This document shows, piece by piece, positions 49,267-59,233 of a stretch of 64,000 nt of DNA; the first letter of the stretch is position 1; each line of letters starts with the position of its first letter. Source of the stretch: Microtetraspora sp. NBRC 13810 (GTDB lineage: Bacteria > Actinomycetota > Actinomycetes > Streptosporangiales > Streptosporangiaceae); NCBI RefSeq assembly GCF_030268685.1, contig NZ_BSRQ01000002.1, positions 310,001-374,000 on the forward strand. Reading direction: 5' to 3'. The position numbers and the translations under genes were made by a program. Below the pieces are notes generated by a model. That model did not search any database, was not told where the DNA came from, and saw only the letters and a list, made by a program, of their open reading frames with translations.

Positions 49267-49953
49267 CTACCGGCGGCCGGAATTCCCTGCCTGGCGGGGC
49301 TGCTCGCGTGGGCTGAACCGCGGGCCGGCCGGGGTTCGCGGCCGTAGCCGGTCGACCCGGAAGGTCCGCCAATCGGCCCGGTCGGGATCGTAGGCCACCA
49401 GGTACCAGCGGCGTCCGGCGTGGACAAGCTTGCGCGGCTCCACCGTACGAGTGGTGTCGGTGCCGTCGTGGCCGCGGTAGTCCATGCGCAGCCGCTGGTG
49501 GTCCCGGCAGGCCGCGGCGATCGTGGTCAGCACCTCGGCCGAGACGACCGCACCCGGCCGGTGCCGGGCCACGGTGGCCGCGTCCAACGCCGAGACCCGG
49601 TACCGCAGCCGCGGAGGCAGGATCTGCTCCAGTTTCGCCAGGGCCCGCAGCGACGTCTCTTCGATCCCGGCCACCGTGCCGTTCGCCGCGGTGCGCAATC
49701 CCACCGCGACCGCGACGGCCTCCTCGTCGTCGAGCAGCAGCGGCGGCATGGCGGCCCCTGCGCCCAGCCGGTACCCGCCGATGTTCCCGATCGTGGCGTG
49801 CACCGGGTAACCGAGCTCGCGCAGCCGATCGACGTCACGGCGCACGGTGCGCACCGTCACCCCCAACCGGTCGGCCAGTTGCGGACCGGACCAGTCCCCA
49901 TGCTGCTGCAACAACGACAACAGCCGAAGCAACCGAGCCGACGTCTCAAGCAT
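49267..49953 (-). CDS. WYL-domain (YafY-type) transcriptional regulator
   Basis: A 228-residue regulator. Residues 1-60 form an HTH_11 winged helix (ARLLRLLSLLQQHGDWSGPQ, VTVRTVRRDVDRLRELGYPV). Residues about 135-215 are a WYL ligand domain (LRMDYRGHDGTDTTRTVEP, RRWYLVAYDPDRADWRTFR). It is somewhat short at the C-terminus for the family. The NmrA remnant lies on one side and an epoxide hydrolase fragment on the other, the kind of genes such regulators often control, so its targets may be gone. ATG at 49953. Confidence 0.88.
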   Translation of the reverse strand: MLETSARLLRLLSLLQQHGDWSGPQLADRLGVTVRTVRRDVDRLRELGYPVHATIGNIGGYRLGAGAAMPPLLLDDEEAVAVAVGLRTAANGTVAGIEETSLRALAKLEQILPPRLRYRVSALDAATVARHRPGAVVSAEVLTTIAAACRDHQRLRMDYRGHDGTDTTRTVEPRKLVHAGRRWYLVAYDPDRADWRTFRVDRLRPRTPAGPRFSPREQPRQAGNSGRR

Positions 49954-50017
49954 GCCTGCATTTGTGCACCGCAACGAGGACCGTGACTGACCTCCCGGCC
50001 GGCCCGGGCCGATCGCG

Positions 50018-50110
50018 GGGTTCCTGGAGGTGGTCGAGCCGCTGACCGACCCCGCCGACGCCTTCCACCTCGTGATCCCCTCGCACCCGGACTTCGGGTT
50101 CACCGGGCCG
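50018..50110 (+). pseudogene. Epoxide hydrolase fragment
   Basis: One frame reads [20 protein letters not shown] then [11 protein letters not shown], which matches the segment after the oxyanion-hole HGWPGS motif of actinobacterial epoxide hydrolases (usually VIPSLPGYGFSGP). Everything before and after is missing. It sits divergent from the WYL regulator, the usual position for such an enzyme gene. Confidence 0.6.
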
Positions 50111-50260
50111 GCCGCGGCAGGCGCACCGGCGCGACCGTCGAGGCCGAGGCGTACGCCAGGGGTCGTCGACGAGACCGTTCCCCTGGTCTCCGTCCCGCGC
50201 TGCCCGCCGGATGAGGCGCGGCCTTTACCCAATCCTCGACCGTCACCCAGGTTGACCGCC

Positions 50261-50266
50261 TAGGGT
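50261..50266 (+). promoter_or_regulatory. -10 box TAGGGT, leaderless acyltransferase gene
   Basis: TAGGGT ends six bases before the ATG at 50273, with no ribosome binding site between. Confidence 0.45.
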
Positions 50267-50272
50267 GACCGG

Positions 50273-51586
50273 ATGTCCATCCACGTGGTGAAACGGAGCG
50301 ACGCCGGTCCCCGGGCGGCGGCCCGGCCGACCGCGCCGCCGCCGGGACAGGGGGCGCAGGGACAGCCGCCGCCGAGACAGGCGTGGCTGGACGCGCTGCG
50401 CGGCATGGCGGCGCTGGTCGTGGTCTTCGAGCACGCCCTGGACCCGCTCTTCCCCGAGGTCCGCGCGCACGTCAGCCCGTGGTTCGACTTCGGGCAGTAC
50501 GGCGTCATGGTGTTCTTCCTGGTCAGCGGCTATGTGGTGCCGATCTCGCTGGAGCGCGGGGGCAGCGTGGGGCGGTTCTGGGTCAACCGGGTGTTCCGCC
50601 TGTACCCGCTGTGGATCGTCGCCGCCACCGTCGGGACGATCTTCGCCCTGCTCCCCGTGTACTGGGCGCTGCCGGGGCAGGTGGCCGCGCAGCCGGTCAC
50701 CTCGGCGGTCGCGCACCTGACGATGTTGCAGGACCTGCTCCAGGTGACCAGCGTCGTCAACGTGTTCTGGACGCTCTCCTACGAGATGCTGTTCTACCTG
50801 CTGGTGACGGCGATGTTCGTCTTCGGTGTGCACCGGGCGAGCACCGCGAGCGCGGTCGGCCTGGCCGCGGCGGCCGTGCTGGCCGGCGGCGTGCTTCCGG
50901 CGGGCGCGCTGTCGCGCGGCCTCGGCACCGGCACCGTGGTGCTGGCCACCGTCGTCGTGCTGGCCGTCTCGGCGGTGGCGATCGCCTCGGGCGACCGCCG
51001 GGTGCGGCTCTGCGGGGCCGCGGTGCTGGCCGTGCTGGCCGTGTCGCTGCTCGGCGCCAACAGCAGGGTGGGGGCCTGGCAGAGCCTCGCCATCCTCGCC
51101 ACCATGTTCGCCGGGACCGCCCTGCACCGGCTGGACCACGGGCGGCTCCGGGCGGGCGCGGGCCGGCTGATCGTCCTGGTGCCGGTGGCGTCGATCGGCG
51201 CCGCGATGTGGTTCGGCCCCGGCTGGGGCATGCCGGAGGACCGCGCGTGGGCGTACCGGTGGAGCTGGTCCGCGGCGGTCGCGGCGGCCTGGCTGACCTT
51301 CCTGGTCGCCCGGGCGCTGCGCCGCCGCGCACTGCCCCGCTGGCTGGCCGGACTCGGCCTGATCAGCTATTCGGTCTATCTGCTGCACCCGCTGGCGATC
51401 CAGGTGGTCAGGCGGCTGACCGCCGACCCCGCGCAGATCTCCCTGGCCGGGCGGCTGGGCTGGGCCGCGCTGCTGCTGGCCGTGGTCCTCGGTACGGCCG
51501 CGCTCGGCTACCGGTACATCGAACGACCGGCGCAGGCCCTCGGCCGCCGGCTCACCCACGCCCGCCGTCCCGACCCGGCTGAGTGA
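50273..51586 (+). CDS. Acyltransferase 3 family membrane protein (OafA-like)
   Basis: A 437-residue membrane acyltransferase with about ten transmembrane helices. The N-terminal 35 residues are polar and Pro/Gln-rich; then WLDALRGMAALVVVFEHALD carries the conserved R-x10-H motif of Acyl_transf_3, followed by FGQYGVMVFFLVSGYVVP and RFWVNRVFRLYPLWIVA. The last helix ends at YRYIERPAQALGRR, typical of the family. It would transfer acyl groups from acyl-CoA to sugars, lipids or a secondary metabolite. No partner genes adjacent. Confidence 0.9.
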   Translation: MSIHVVKRSDAGPRAAARPTAPPPGQGAQGQPPPRQAWLDALRGMAALVVVFEHALDPLFPEVRAHVSPWFDFGQYGVMVFFLVSGYVVPISLERGGSVGRFWVNRVFRLYPLWIVAATVGTIFALLPVYWALPGQVAAQPVTSAVAHLTMLQDLLQVTSVVNVFWTLSYEMLFYLLVTAMFVFGVHRASTASAVGLAAAAVLAGGVLPAGALSRGLGTGTVVLATVVVLAVSAVAIASGDRRVRLCGAAVLAVLAVSLLGANSRVGAWQSLAILATMFAGTALHRLDHGRLRAGAGRLIVLVPVASIGAAMWFGPGWGMPEDRAWAYRWSWSAAVAAAWLTFLVARALRRRALPRWLAGLGLISYSVYLLHPLAIQVVRRLTADPAQISLAGRLGWAALLLAVVLGTAALGYRYIERPAQALGRRLTHARRPDPAE

Positions 51587-51663
51587 GCATCTGCGAGCCA
51601 GGCGTGTCCCGCGTTCTTGGTCGCCGGGCTCAACCGCGAACGGATGTTCGGCAGGATGATCGC

Positions 51664-52266
51664 ATGACGGTGCAGAACGGCAGGCGATGGAACCACAACA
51701 TCCATTACCACCCCCGGATCCTCCAGGCGGTCCCCCACGGCGCCCGGCGCGCCCTCGACGTCGGCTGCGGTGAGGGCATGCTTGCCCGCGAACTGCGGCG
51801 GACCGTGCCGGACGTCACCGGCATCGACCTCGACGCGCCCAGCATCGACCTGGCCCGCGAGCACCCGGACGACGTCGGCTACATCCTCGGCGACTTCCTC
51901 ACCCACCCCTTCGAGCCCGCCTCGTTCGACGTCGTCGCGTCCGTGGCCACCCTGCACCACATGGACGCCGCCGCCGGGCTGGCCCGCATGCGCCACCTGC
52001 TGCGCCCCGGCGGCGTCCTGGCCGTCGTCGGCCTCGCCCGCAGCACCATGCCCGGCGACCTGCCGCGCGACCTCGCGGGCGTCGCCGTCGGCACCCTGCA
52101 CCGCGCTGTGAAAGGGCACTGGGAGCATCCGTCCCCCCTGGTGTGGCCGCCGCCGGTGACGTACCCGCAGATGCGGGCGCTGGCCGCCGAGATCCTGCCC
52201 GGCTCCGAGTACCGCCGCCACCTCCTGTTTCGCTACAGCATCACCTGGCGCAAACCGCGGAACTGA
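51664..52266 (+). CDS. Class I SAM-dependent methyltransferase
   Basis: A 200-residue methyltransferase with the Methyltransf_11/25 pattern: ALDVGCGEGMLARELRR at about residue 28, VTGIDLDAPSIDLAREH, DVVASVATLHHMD and LRPGGVLAVVGL. A Trp/Asn/His-rich start (NGRRWNHNIHYHPRILQ) is common in small-molecule methyltransferases of actinomycetes. Substrate unknown. Start at ATG 51664; AGGA lies seven bases before. Confidence 0.9.
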   Translation: MTVQNGRRWNHNIHYHPRILQAVPHGARRALDVGCGEGMLARELRRTVPDVTGIDLDAPSIDLAREHPDDVGYILGDFLTHPFEPASFDVVASVATLHHMDAAAGLARMRHLLRPGGVLAVVGLARSTMPGDLPRDLAGVAVGTLHRAVKGHWEHPSPLVWPPPVTYPQMRALAAEILPGSEYRRHLLFRYSITWRKPRN

Positions 52267-52684
52267 GCGAGGCTCCCTGTCGTGCTCTCATGGCATTTGT
52301 CCTTGGGGGAAACGCGACGACAATTCCTCCTGTGGAGGACGAGGATGCTTACAGTGCGATGCTGCCCCGTACCAGTTGCCTGATCGGTTGCCGGCTGATC
52401 GGCGGCGACGCGGCACAGGGGCTCACCGCGGAGTTTCTCTCCCGCCGTGGTGGACCTGGGTGCCGGACGGCCCTCGCCCGGACTTCCTCTCGGACCTCGC
52501 CCTGTACGGCTTCATAGCCGCGTTCCTGCGGGAGGTGGGTCCCTGAGGGCGGCTTCGCCTCCCGAGCCGTAGTCGGGCGTCCCCCGCCGACCGCTCAGAG
52601 CGCCTGACCGAGCCCGGATGAGCACCCCACCCCCTCGGCACCTAATCTCGACATAGTGCGACATTTCATATCAAAGGACTTGTC
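52267..52684. other. 418-base intergenic region
   Basis: No intact gene. A short frame ending near 52544 reads WTWVPDGPRPDFLSDLALYG, which could be debris, but nothing before it is protein-like. The right end (52630-52684) is lower in GC and holds the tatA leader with AAAGGA. Confidence 0.4.
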
Positions 52685-52936
52685 ATGGCAGATTTGGGGC
52701 CGAGTGAGCTGATCATCATCGCCGTCGTCCTGGTGCTGCTCTTCGGGGCGAAGAAGCTGCCGGACGCCGCGCGGTCCGTCGGACGGTCGTTGCGCATCTT
52801 CCGGTCGGAGATGACCGCGGCCCACCAGGAGGCCGAGTCCGCGCCGCCGTCCACCGAGGACCAGGCGAGACAACTGGAGGAACGCGCCGCGCAACTCCGC
52901 GCGCAGGCGGCCGCCCAGCGGGAACAGCACACCTGA
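52685..52936 (+). CDS. tatA: Twin-arginine translocase subunit TatA/TatE
   Basis: An 83-residue Tat pore protein: a short N-terminus, one transmembrane helix ([15 protein letters not shown]), the amphipathic helix [20 protein letters not shown] and a charged Glu/Gln/Ala-rich tail. TatA forms the channel for folded secreted proteins. It is a stand-alone gene here, not next to tatC. Ribosome binding site AAAGGA six bases before the ATG. Confidence 0.94.
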   Translation: MADLGPSELIIIAVVLVLLFGAKKLPDAARSVGRSLRIFRSEMTAAHQEAESAPPSTEDQARQLEERAAQLRAQAAAQREQHT

Positions 52937-52961
52937 CGCCGATCGCCCCGTCCTGGCCCGT

Positions 52962-53025
52962 GGCTCGGAATCCGCGCGGCTCGGAAACCCCGCGGCCCGG
53001 AAACCCCGCGGATCAGAATTCCGGC
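52962..53025. repeat. Four 16-base tandem repeats at convergent gene ends
   Basis: Units close to GGCTCGGAAACCCCGC run from 52962 (first and last units diverged). The array covers the gap between the convergent tatA and FAD-protein genes and the last codons of the latter. Confidence 0.7.
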
Positions 53026-54407
53026 TCGGCGGTCAGGGACACGCTGACCGGGGCGGCGATCGTCTCGATGAGACGTGGCGCGATGGCCGCCGCCTGGGCG
53101 CGGATCTCCGGGATCGCGGTGGTCTCGTACAGGGTGCCGCGGAGCAGAGGGCCGAGGGTGACGACCCGGCCGTCGGAGCGGCCCTCCGCGTCCAGCACCG
53201 CGCCGCCCCGACCGGCGTCCAGGCCGAGCCGCAGCCGGTCCGGCCGGGCGTCGCCGGCTTCGATGAGCCGGGCGAGGAACGGGTCGCGGCCGATGTCGGA
53301 GCCGGGGCCGGTGGCGTTGACCAGCCAGCCCACGTCGAGCACCTGGACGGCGCCGTCCACGCCCACGTGCACGTGCAGCCCGCCGGGCGCGGCCGTGGAC
53401 CGGATCACCTGGCCGCGGAGCACCCGGAGCCGGCCGCCGTCGCGCAGTTCGGCGATCCTGGCGGCGGTGACCGGCGGGATGCGGTGCCGGTGCACCTCCC
53501 AGAAGCGCGCGGCCAGGTTGAGGAAACGCCGCTGGTCGGCCGGGCTGAGCCGGGTCCACAGGCCGGGGGCGTGCGAGCGCAGCCCGTCCACCACGCCGGC
53601 CCAGTCGCCGCCGTTGTCCCGCACGGCGAGCCGTACGGCGCGCAGCAGGCCGGCGAGGGGCAGCGGCCCGTCCTGGATCGGCGTCGGCACCGGGACCGGC
53701 AGCGGGTCGGGATGCCGCCGGGGCAGCAGGCCGTGCCTGGACACCGCGTACACCACCGCGTCCGGCCGGGCGCGGGTCACGGTGACCGCGATGTCCACCA
53801 TGGTCAGGCCGGTGCCGATGACGAGCACCGGGGTGCCGTCGCAGATCCCGGCCAGCGCGTCCGGCGCCCACGGGTCGGCGACGTAACGCGGGGTGTCCGC
53901 GTCCACGATCTGCGGCCAGGCGGCCGGGGCGCGGTTGCCCAGGGCCAGCACGGCGGCGTCGGCGTCGATCCACTCGCCGCCGGCCAGCTCCACCCGCACC
54001 CCGTGGCCGCCGGCCGGCCTGGTCAGCCCGGTCGCGGTGGCGGTCACCCTGCGGACGACGCGGGCCGGGACGTCCTCGGCGTCGGCCAGCACGTCGCGCA
54101 GGTAGCGCCCGTAGTCGCCGCGCGGCAGGAAGTCGGACCCGGCGAGGTCCAGGCCGTTGCCACGGGCCCAGGTGAGCAGATGGGCGGGGTCGTCGTGCAG
54201 TGCGCTCATCTTGTCGGCGCTGGTGTTGAGCAGGTGGTGGGGATCGGCGGTGGAGTATGCCTGGCCCAGCGCGTGCCTGCCGTACCGGTCGATCAGCACG
54301 ACCTCCAGTGTCAGGGAGCGTGCCCGCGCTTCGCGGAGGAGGTGAACCGCGGCCAAGGCGCCGCTGGCGCCGCCACCCACGACGGCGACCACTGGAGAAC
54401 CCGACAT
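53013..54407 (-). CDS. FAD/NAD(P)-binding protein
   Basis: A 464-residue flavoprotein of the NAD_binding_9 type. VVAVVGGGASGALAAVHLLR is the FAD Rossmann motif, followed by VVLIDRYGRHALGQAYST, TSADKMSALHDDPAHLLTWA, VLVIGTGLTMVDIAV (second dinucleotide motif) and WLVNATGPGSDI. These proteins resemble ornithine/lysine N-hydroxylases and Baeyer-Villiger enzymes but the substrate is unknown. A TATAGT box ends eight bases before the ATG, overlapping the palindrome CTATA-CC-TATAG (54417-54428). Confidence 0.88.
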   Translation of the reverse strand: MSGSPVVAVVGGGASGALAAVHLLREARARSLTLEVVLIDRYGRHALGQAYSTADPHHLLNTSADKMSALHDDPAHLLTWARGNGLDLAGSDFLPRGDYGRYLRDVLADAEDVPARVVRRVTATATGLTRPAGGHGVRVELAGGEWIDADAAVLALGNRAPAAWPQIVDADTPRYVADPWAPDALAGICDGTPVLVIGTGLTMVDIAVTVTRARPDAVVYAVSRHGLLPRRHPDPLPVPVPTPIQDGPLPLAGLLRAVRLAVRDNGGDWAGVVDGLRSHAPGLWTRLSPADQRRFLNLAARFWEVHRHRIPPVTAARIAELRDGGRLRVLRGQVIRSTAAPGGLHVHVGVDGAVQVLDVGWLVNATGPGSDIGRDPFLARLIEAGDARPDRLRLGLDAGRGGAVLDAEGRSDGRVVTLGPLLRGTLYETTAIPEIRAQAAAIAPRLIETIAAPVSVSLTAEPEF

Positions 54408-54416
54408 GATACCCCA

Positions 54417-54428
54417 CTATACCTATAG
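54417..54428. promoter_or_regulatory. Palindrome CTATACCTATAG over the FAD-protein promoter
   Basis: Five-base arms around CC. On the minus strand it contains TATAGT, the likely -10 box, eight bases from the start codon, so a repressor bound here would block transcription of a near-leaderless gene. Confidence 0.35.
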
Positions 54429-54652
54429 GAATTGACGGGCAACCAGTCCCCGCGCGCCCACCAGGCTATCCGGACGCGATCAACGCCCGGACAACCGATC
54501 GAGTATTCCATCAGGCCCGGAACCCGGTTTCGGCCCCCTCCCCCAACGCCCCGCTTCGGGGACTTCATCATCCGGCACTCCGGTACGGTCAGGGTCATCT
54601 CGCTGCGGGAACGGCGGACGACGGGACCACCGTTCGATCGCGGCCCCCGTGC

Positions 54653-54840
54653 TCAGCCCTCGCCGACGGTGGCGCCCGAGAGGAACGCCTCAAGGTCGCG
54701 TGCCAGATCCACGGCGCCGCGCCGGTCGGTGTACATCATGTGGCCGGCGTCGTACCACCGCTGGGTGATCCGCGACTTCGGCAGCTCGTACTGGGTCACG
54801 AGGTGGTGGGCCGCCCCGACGGTCGTCAGCGAGTAGCCGC
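54653..54840 (-). pseudogene. C-terminal remnant of a peptidase S10 (serine carboxypeptidase)
   Basis: The minus strand ends with VTQYELPKSRITQRWYDAGH, MMYTDRRGAVDLARDLEAFL and a stop. The AGHMMY block with its histidine is the hallmark of the S10 C-terminus. The rest of the protein (more than 400 residues) is absent; the tyrosine-degradation genes begin about 50 bases to the right. Confidence 0.65.
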
Positions 54841-54888
54841 GGACGGGGGACGGCAGGCCGCCGTCCCCCGTCCGTCAGTCGGCGGCGG

Positions 54889-56067
54889 TCAACCGCCCAC
54901 CGCGGGCTGGATCGTGCCGGTCACCTCGCCGAACCCGATCCGGGTGCCGTCCGGGCCGGGAGCGGTGGCCGAGATGGTGACCTCGTCGCCGTCCAGCAGG
55001 AAGGTGCGCTCCTCCCCCCGCACCGTGACGGGCTCACGGCCACCCCAGGTGAGCTCGATGAACGCCCCCCGCCGGTGCTTCTCGGGGCCGGAGACGGTGC
55101 CGGAGGCGAACAGGTCCCCGGTCCGCGCCGAGGCGCCGTTGACGGTCAGGTGGGCGAGCATCTGCGCGGGCGACCAGTACATGTCGCGGTAACGCGGGCG
55201 GGCGACCTCCTGGCCGTTCCACGTCACCACCAGGTCCACATCGAGACCCCAGTCCTCGCCGCCGCGCAGGTAGGGCAGCGGCTCGGGGTCCTGCCCCGGC
55301 AGCGGAACCCGCGCGGCCCGCAGCGCGGCCAACGGCACCACCCACGGGGAGATCGAGGTGGCGAAGCTCTTGCCCAGATGCGGGCCCAGCGGCACGTACT
55401 CCCACGCCTGCAGGTCGCGGGCGGACCAGTCGTTGACCAGCACCGCGCCGAACACGTGCTCGGCGAACCCGTCCACCCCGATCCGCCCGCCCAGCGGTGA
55501 CCCGACGCCGACGACGAACCCGAGCTCGGCCTCGATGTCCAACCGGCGGCTCGGCCCGAAGCGCGGCGCGGCCTCGTCCGGAGCCTTGAACTGCCCGCAG
55601 GGCCGGACGATGCCGGTGCCGGAGACGACGACGGTGCCCGCGCGGCCGTGGTAGCCGACCGGCAGGTGCTTCCAGTTCGGCAGCAGCGGCGCGGCGTCCG
55701 GCCGGAACAACCGGCCCAGGTTCGAGGCGTGGTGCTCGGAGGCGTAGAAGTCCACGTAGTCCGCGACCTCGAACGGCAGGTGCAGGCGCACGTCACGCAC
55801 CGGATGCCGGGCCTCGTCCGGCACCGGCCCGCCGGCGGCGGCGCGGATCCGTTCCCGCACCTGCGCCCACCGTGCAGGCCCCTGCGCCAGGAACGGGTTC
55901 AGCGACGGCGCCGCGAACACCGGATCGCCGAGCAGCAGCGCCAGGTCCACCACGGTGTCCCCCAGCCGCACCCCGACCCGGGGCTGCCCGCCGGCCGCCG
56001 AGAACACCCCGTAGGGCAGGTTGTCGCGCCCGAACGGCGAGCCGTCGGGGATCTCGATGACGTTCAC
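54889..56067 (-). CDS. fahA: Fumarylacetoacetase
   Basis: A 392-residue enzyme that hydrolyses fumarylacetoacetate to fumarate and acetoacetate, the last step of tyrosine and homogentisate breakdown. The N-terminal SH3-like part leads to the FAA domain with DFYASEHHASNLGRLFRP (catalytic His and metal ligands), GYHGRAGTVVVSGTGIVRP, IEAELGFVVGVG and LVNDWSARDLQAWEYVPLGP. GTG start at 56067 with GGAAGGGG upstream, overlapping the previous gene's stop by four bases (GTGA). Last gene of the hpp-hmg-hyp-fah operon. Confidence 0.94.
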   Translation of the reverse strand: MNVIEIPDGSPFGRDNLPYGVFSAAGGQPRVGVRLGDTVVDLALLLGDPVFAAPSLNPFLAQGPARWAQVRERIRAAAGGPVPDEARHPVRDVRLHLPFEVADYVDFYASEHHASNLGRLFRPDAAPLLPNWKHLPVGYHGRAGTVVVSGTGIVRPCGQFKAPDEAAPRFGPSRRLDIEAELGFVVGVGSPLGGRIGVDGFAEHVFGAVLVNDWSARDLQAWEYVPLGPHLGKSFATSISPWVVPLAALRAARVPLPGQDPEPLPYLRGGEDWGLDVDLVVTWNGQEVARPRYRDMYWSPAQMLAHLTVNGASARTGDLFASGTVSGPEKHRRGAFIELTWGGREPVTVRGEERTFLLDGDEVTISATAPGPDGTRIGFGEVTGTIQPAVGG

Positions 56068-56573
56068 GACGCCCCTTCCGTGGCGGGTGTGGTCAGGACG
56101 CCCAGCCCGACCAGTTCGGTGAGCGGGTCGGTGATGCTGCACGTGCCGAACGAGGTGAACGACGACCGCGCACGCCGGACCCGCGCCTCGTCGAGCCCGC
56201 GCACCAGGCCGGCCACGGTGGGGCCGTCACGTTCGGCGAGGAGCGCGCCCGCGTCGCGCTCGGATCCTCCGTGCGCGAGGGCGTCGGCGGCCAGCAGCGG
56301 ATTCAGGAAGCCGTGCTGCTCGAACCCGGTTTCCGAGTCGGTGTTGCGCAGCGCGTGGTGCAGCCCGGCGGTGGCCTTGAACGGCACCCCTGCCGCGACG
56401 GCGGCGGCGACCGCCGTCGCGAGCTCCGCCTCGCCGGGATGGAGATCCGCGCGGACGCCACCGGTGCGGAACTTGGCGCGGTACCGGCCGGCGATCGCCT
56501 CGATGAGCGGGAACCGCAACGGCCCGAGGTTCCGCAGCGCGGAGGCGGGCAGCACCAGCGGGCCGACCTTCAC
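56064..56573 (-). CDS. Conserved protein between hmgA and fahA, possibly truncated
   Basis: A 169-residue protein that fits between homogentisate dioxygenase and fumarylacetoacetase with stop/start overlaps on both sides (GTGA). The core AKFRTGGVRADLHPGEAEL and VPFKATAGLHHALRNTDSE, then HGFLNPLLAADAL, is recognisable as the C-terminal half of a conserved actinobacterial protein that usually runs to near 300 residues; the N-terminal half is missing here. Family function is unknown; the operon context hints at a role in homogentisate breakdown or its regulation. Confidence 0.7.
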   Translation of the reverse strand: MKVGPLVLPASALRNLGPLRFPLIEAIAGRYRAKFRTGGVRADLHPGEAELATAVAAAVAAGVPFKATAGLHHALRNTDSETGFEQHGFLNPLLAADALAHGGSERDAGALLAERDGPTVAGLVRGLDEARVRRARSSFTSFGTCSITDPLTELVGLGVLTTPATEGAS

Positions 56574-57766
56574 GATCCGGGCCCCCGTCCGGACCAGGTC
56601 CAGGCGTAGGCCGGGTCCTCGCCGGCCAGCCCGGCCTCGCCCAGTTCCAGCGGCCGGAACGTGTCGACCATGACGGCCAGTTCGTCGACGAACTCCACGC
56701 CCAGCGAACGCTCCACGGCGCCCGGCTGGGGTCCGTGGCTGTGCCCGCCCGGGTGCAGGCTGATCGAGCCCGGCCCGATCCCGGAACCCCTGCGCGCCTC
56801 GTAGTTCCCGCCGCAGTAGAACATGACCTCGTCGGAGTCCACGTTGGAGTGGTAGTACGGCACCGGGACCGACATCGGGTGGTAGTCCACCTTGCGTGGC
56901 ACGAAGTTGCAGATGACGAAGTTGTGGCCCTCGAACACCTGGTGCACGGGCGGCGGCTGGTGCACCCGCCCGGTGATCGGCTCGAAATCGGCGATGGAGA
57001 ACCGGTACGGGTACAGGCAGCCGTCCCAGCCGACCACGTCGAACGGGTGCGCCGGATACACGTACCGCGTCCCGGTGATCCCCCGCGAGCCACGGTGCTT
57101 CACCAGCACCTCCACGTCGCGGCCCTCGGCCAGCAGCGGTTCGGCGGGCCCGTGCAGGTCGCGCTCGCAGTAGGGCGCGTGCTCCAGCAGTTGCCCGTAC
57201 CGCGACAGGTACCGCTTCGGCGGGGTGATGTGCGAGCTCGCCTCGATCACGTACAACCGCAGGGGCTCGGAGCCGGCCGGGACCCAGCGGTGCGTGGTCG
57301 CCCGGGGCAGGATCACGTAGTCGCCCCGGCCCACGGTCAGCGCGCCGAACACCGTCTCGACGGTCGCGGCGCCTGACTCGACGTAGACGCATTCGTCGCC
57401 GACCGCGTTGCGATACAGCGGCGAGGTCTCCCCCGCGGCGACGTAGGAGATCCGCACGTCGGCGTTGCCCAGCACCAGGCGCCGCCCGGTGACCGCGTCC
57501 ACGGCCTTCCAGTCAGGACTGGTCAGCTCGTGGAGCCGCAGGTGGCGGGGCTTGAGCGGCCGGTTCTCTGTGGTCGTCTGGTCGGGCCACTCGTACGGCG
57601 TCGCGTCCACGATCGCCGACGGCACACCGACGTGGTAGAGCAGTGAGGAGTCCGACGAGAACCCCTCCTCCCCCATCAGCTCCTCGTAGAAGAGGCCGCC
57701 CGAGGGGGTCCGATGCTGGGTGTGCCGTTTCGGGGGGACGTCGCCCACGCGACGGTAGAACGCCAC
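56570..57766 (-). CDS. hmgA: Homogentisate 1,2-dioxygenase
   Basis: A 398-residue iron dioxygenase that opens the ring of homogentisate to maleylacetoacetate. Family blocks include YRRVGDVPPKRHTQHR, AGETSPLYRNAVGDECVYVE, ILPRATTHRWVPAGSEPLRL, FEGHNFVICNFVPRKVDYHP (metal-binding His), VMFYCGGNYEARRG and SLHPGGHSHGPQPG. Cupin fold, cytosolic. The GTG at 57766 follows AGGAGGAGAG and fits the family start better than the ATG 18 bases upstream. Stop overlaps the next gene. Confidence 0.95.
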   Translation of the reverse strand: MAFYRRVGDVPPKRHTQHRTPSGGLFYEELMGEEGFSSDSSLLYHVGVPSAIVDATPYEWPDQTTTENRPLKPRHLRLHELTSPDWKAVDAVTGRRLVLGNADVRISYVAAGETSPLYRNAVGDECVYVESGAATVETVFGALTVGRGDYVILPRATTHRWVPAGSEPLRLYVIEASSHITPPKRYLSRYGQLLEHAPYCERDLHGPAEPLLAEGRDVEVLVKHRGSRGITGTRYVYPAHPFDVVGWDGCLYPYRFSIADFEPITGRVHQPPPVHQVFEGHNFVICNFVPRKVDYHPMSVPVPYYHSNVDSDEVMFYCGGNYEARRGSGIGPGSISLHPGGHSHGPQPGAVERSLGVEFVDELAVMVDTFRPLELGEAGLAGEDPAYAWTWSGRGPGS

Positions 57767-57790
57767 TGTTCTCTCCTCCTCCACGCCGGA

Positions 57791-59233
<1,443 letters not shown>

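Noticed and set aside
52420-52545. Coding-like tail WVPDGPRPDFLSDLALYG
   Set aside because: Too short, no start, and the preceding frame is not protein-like.
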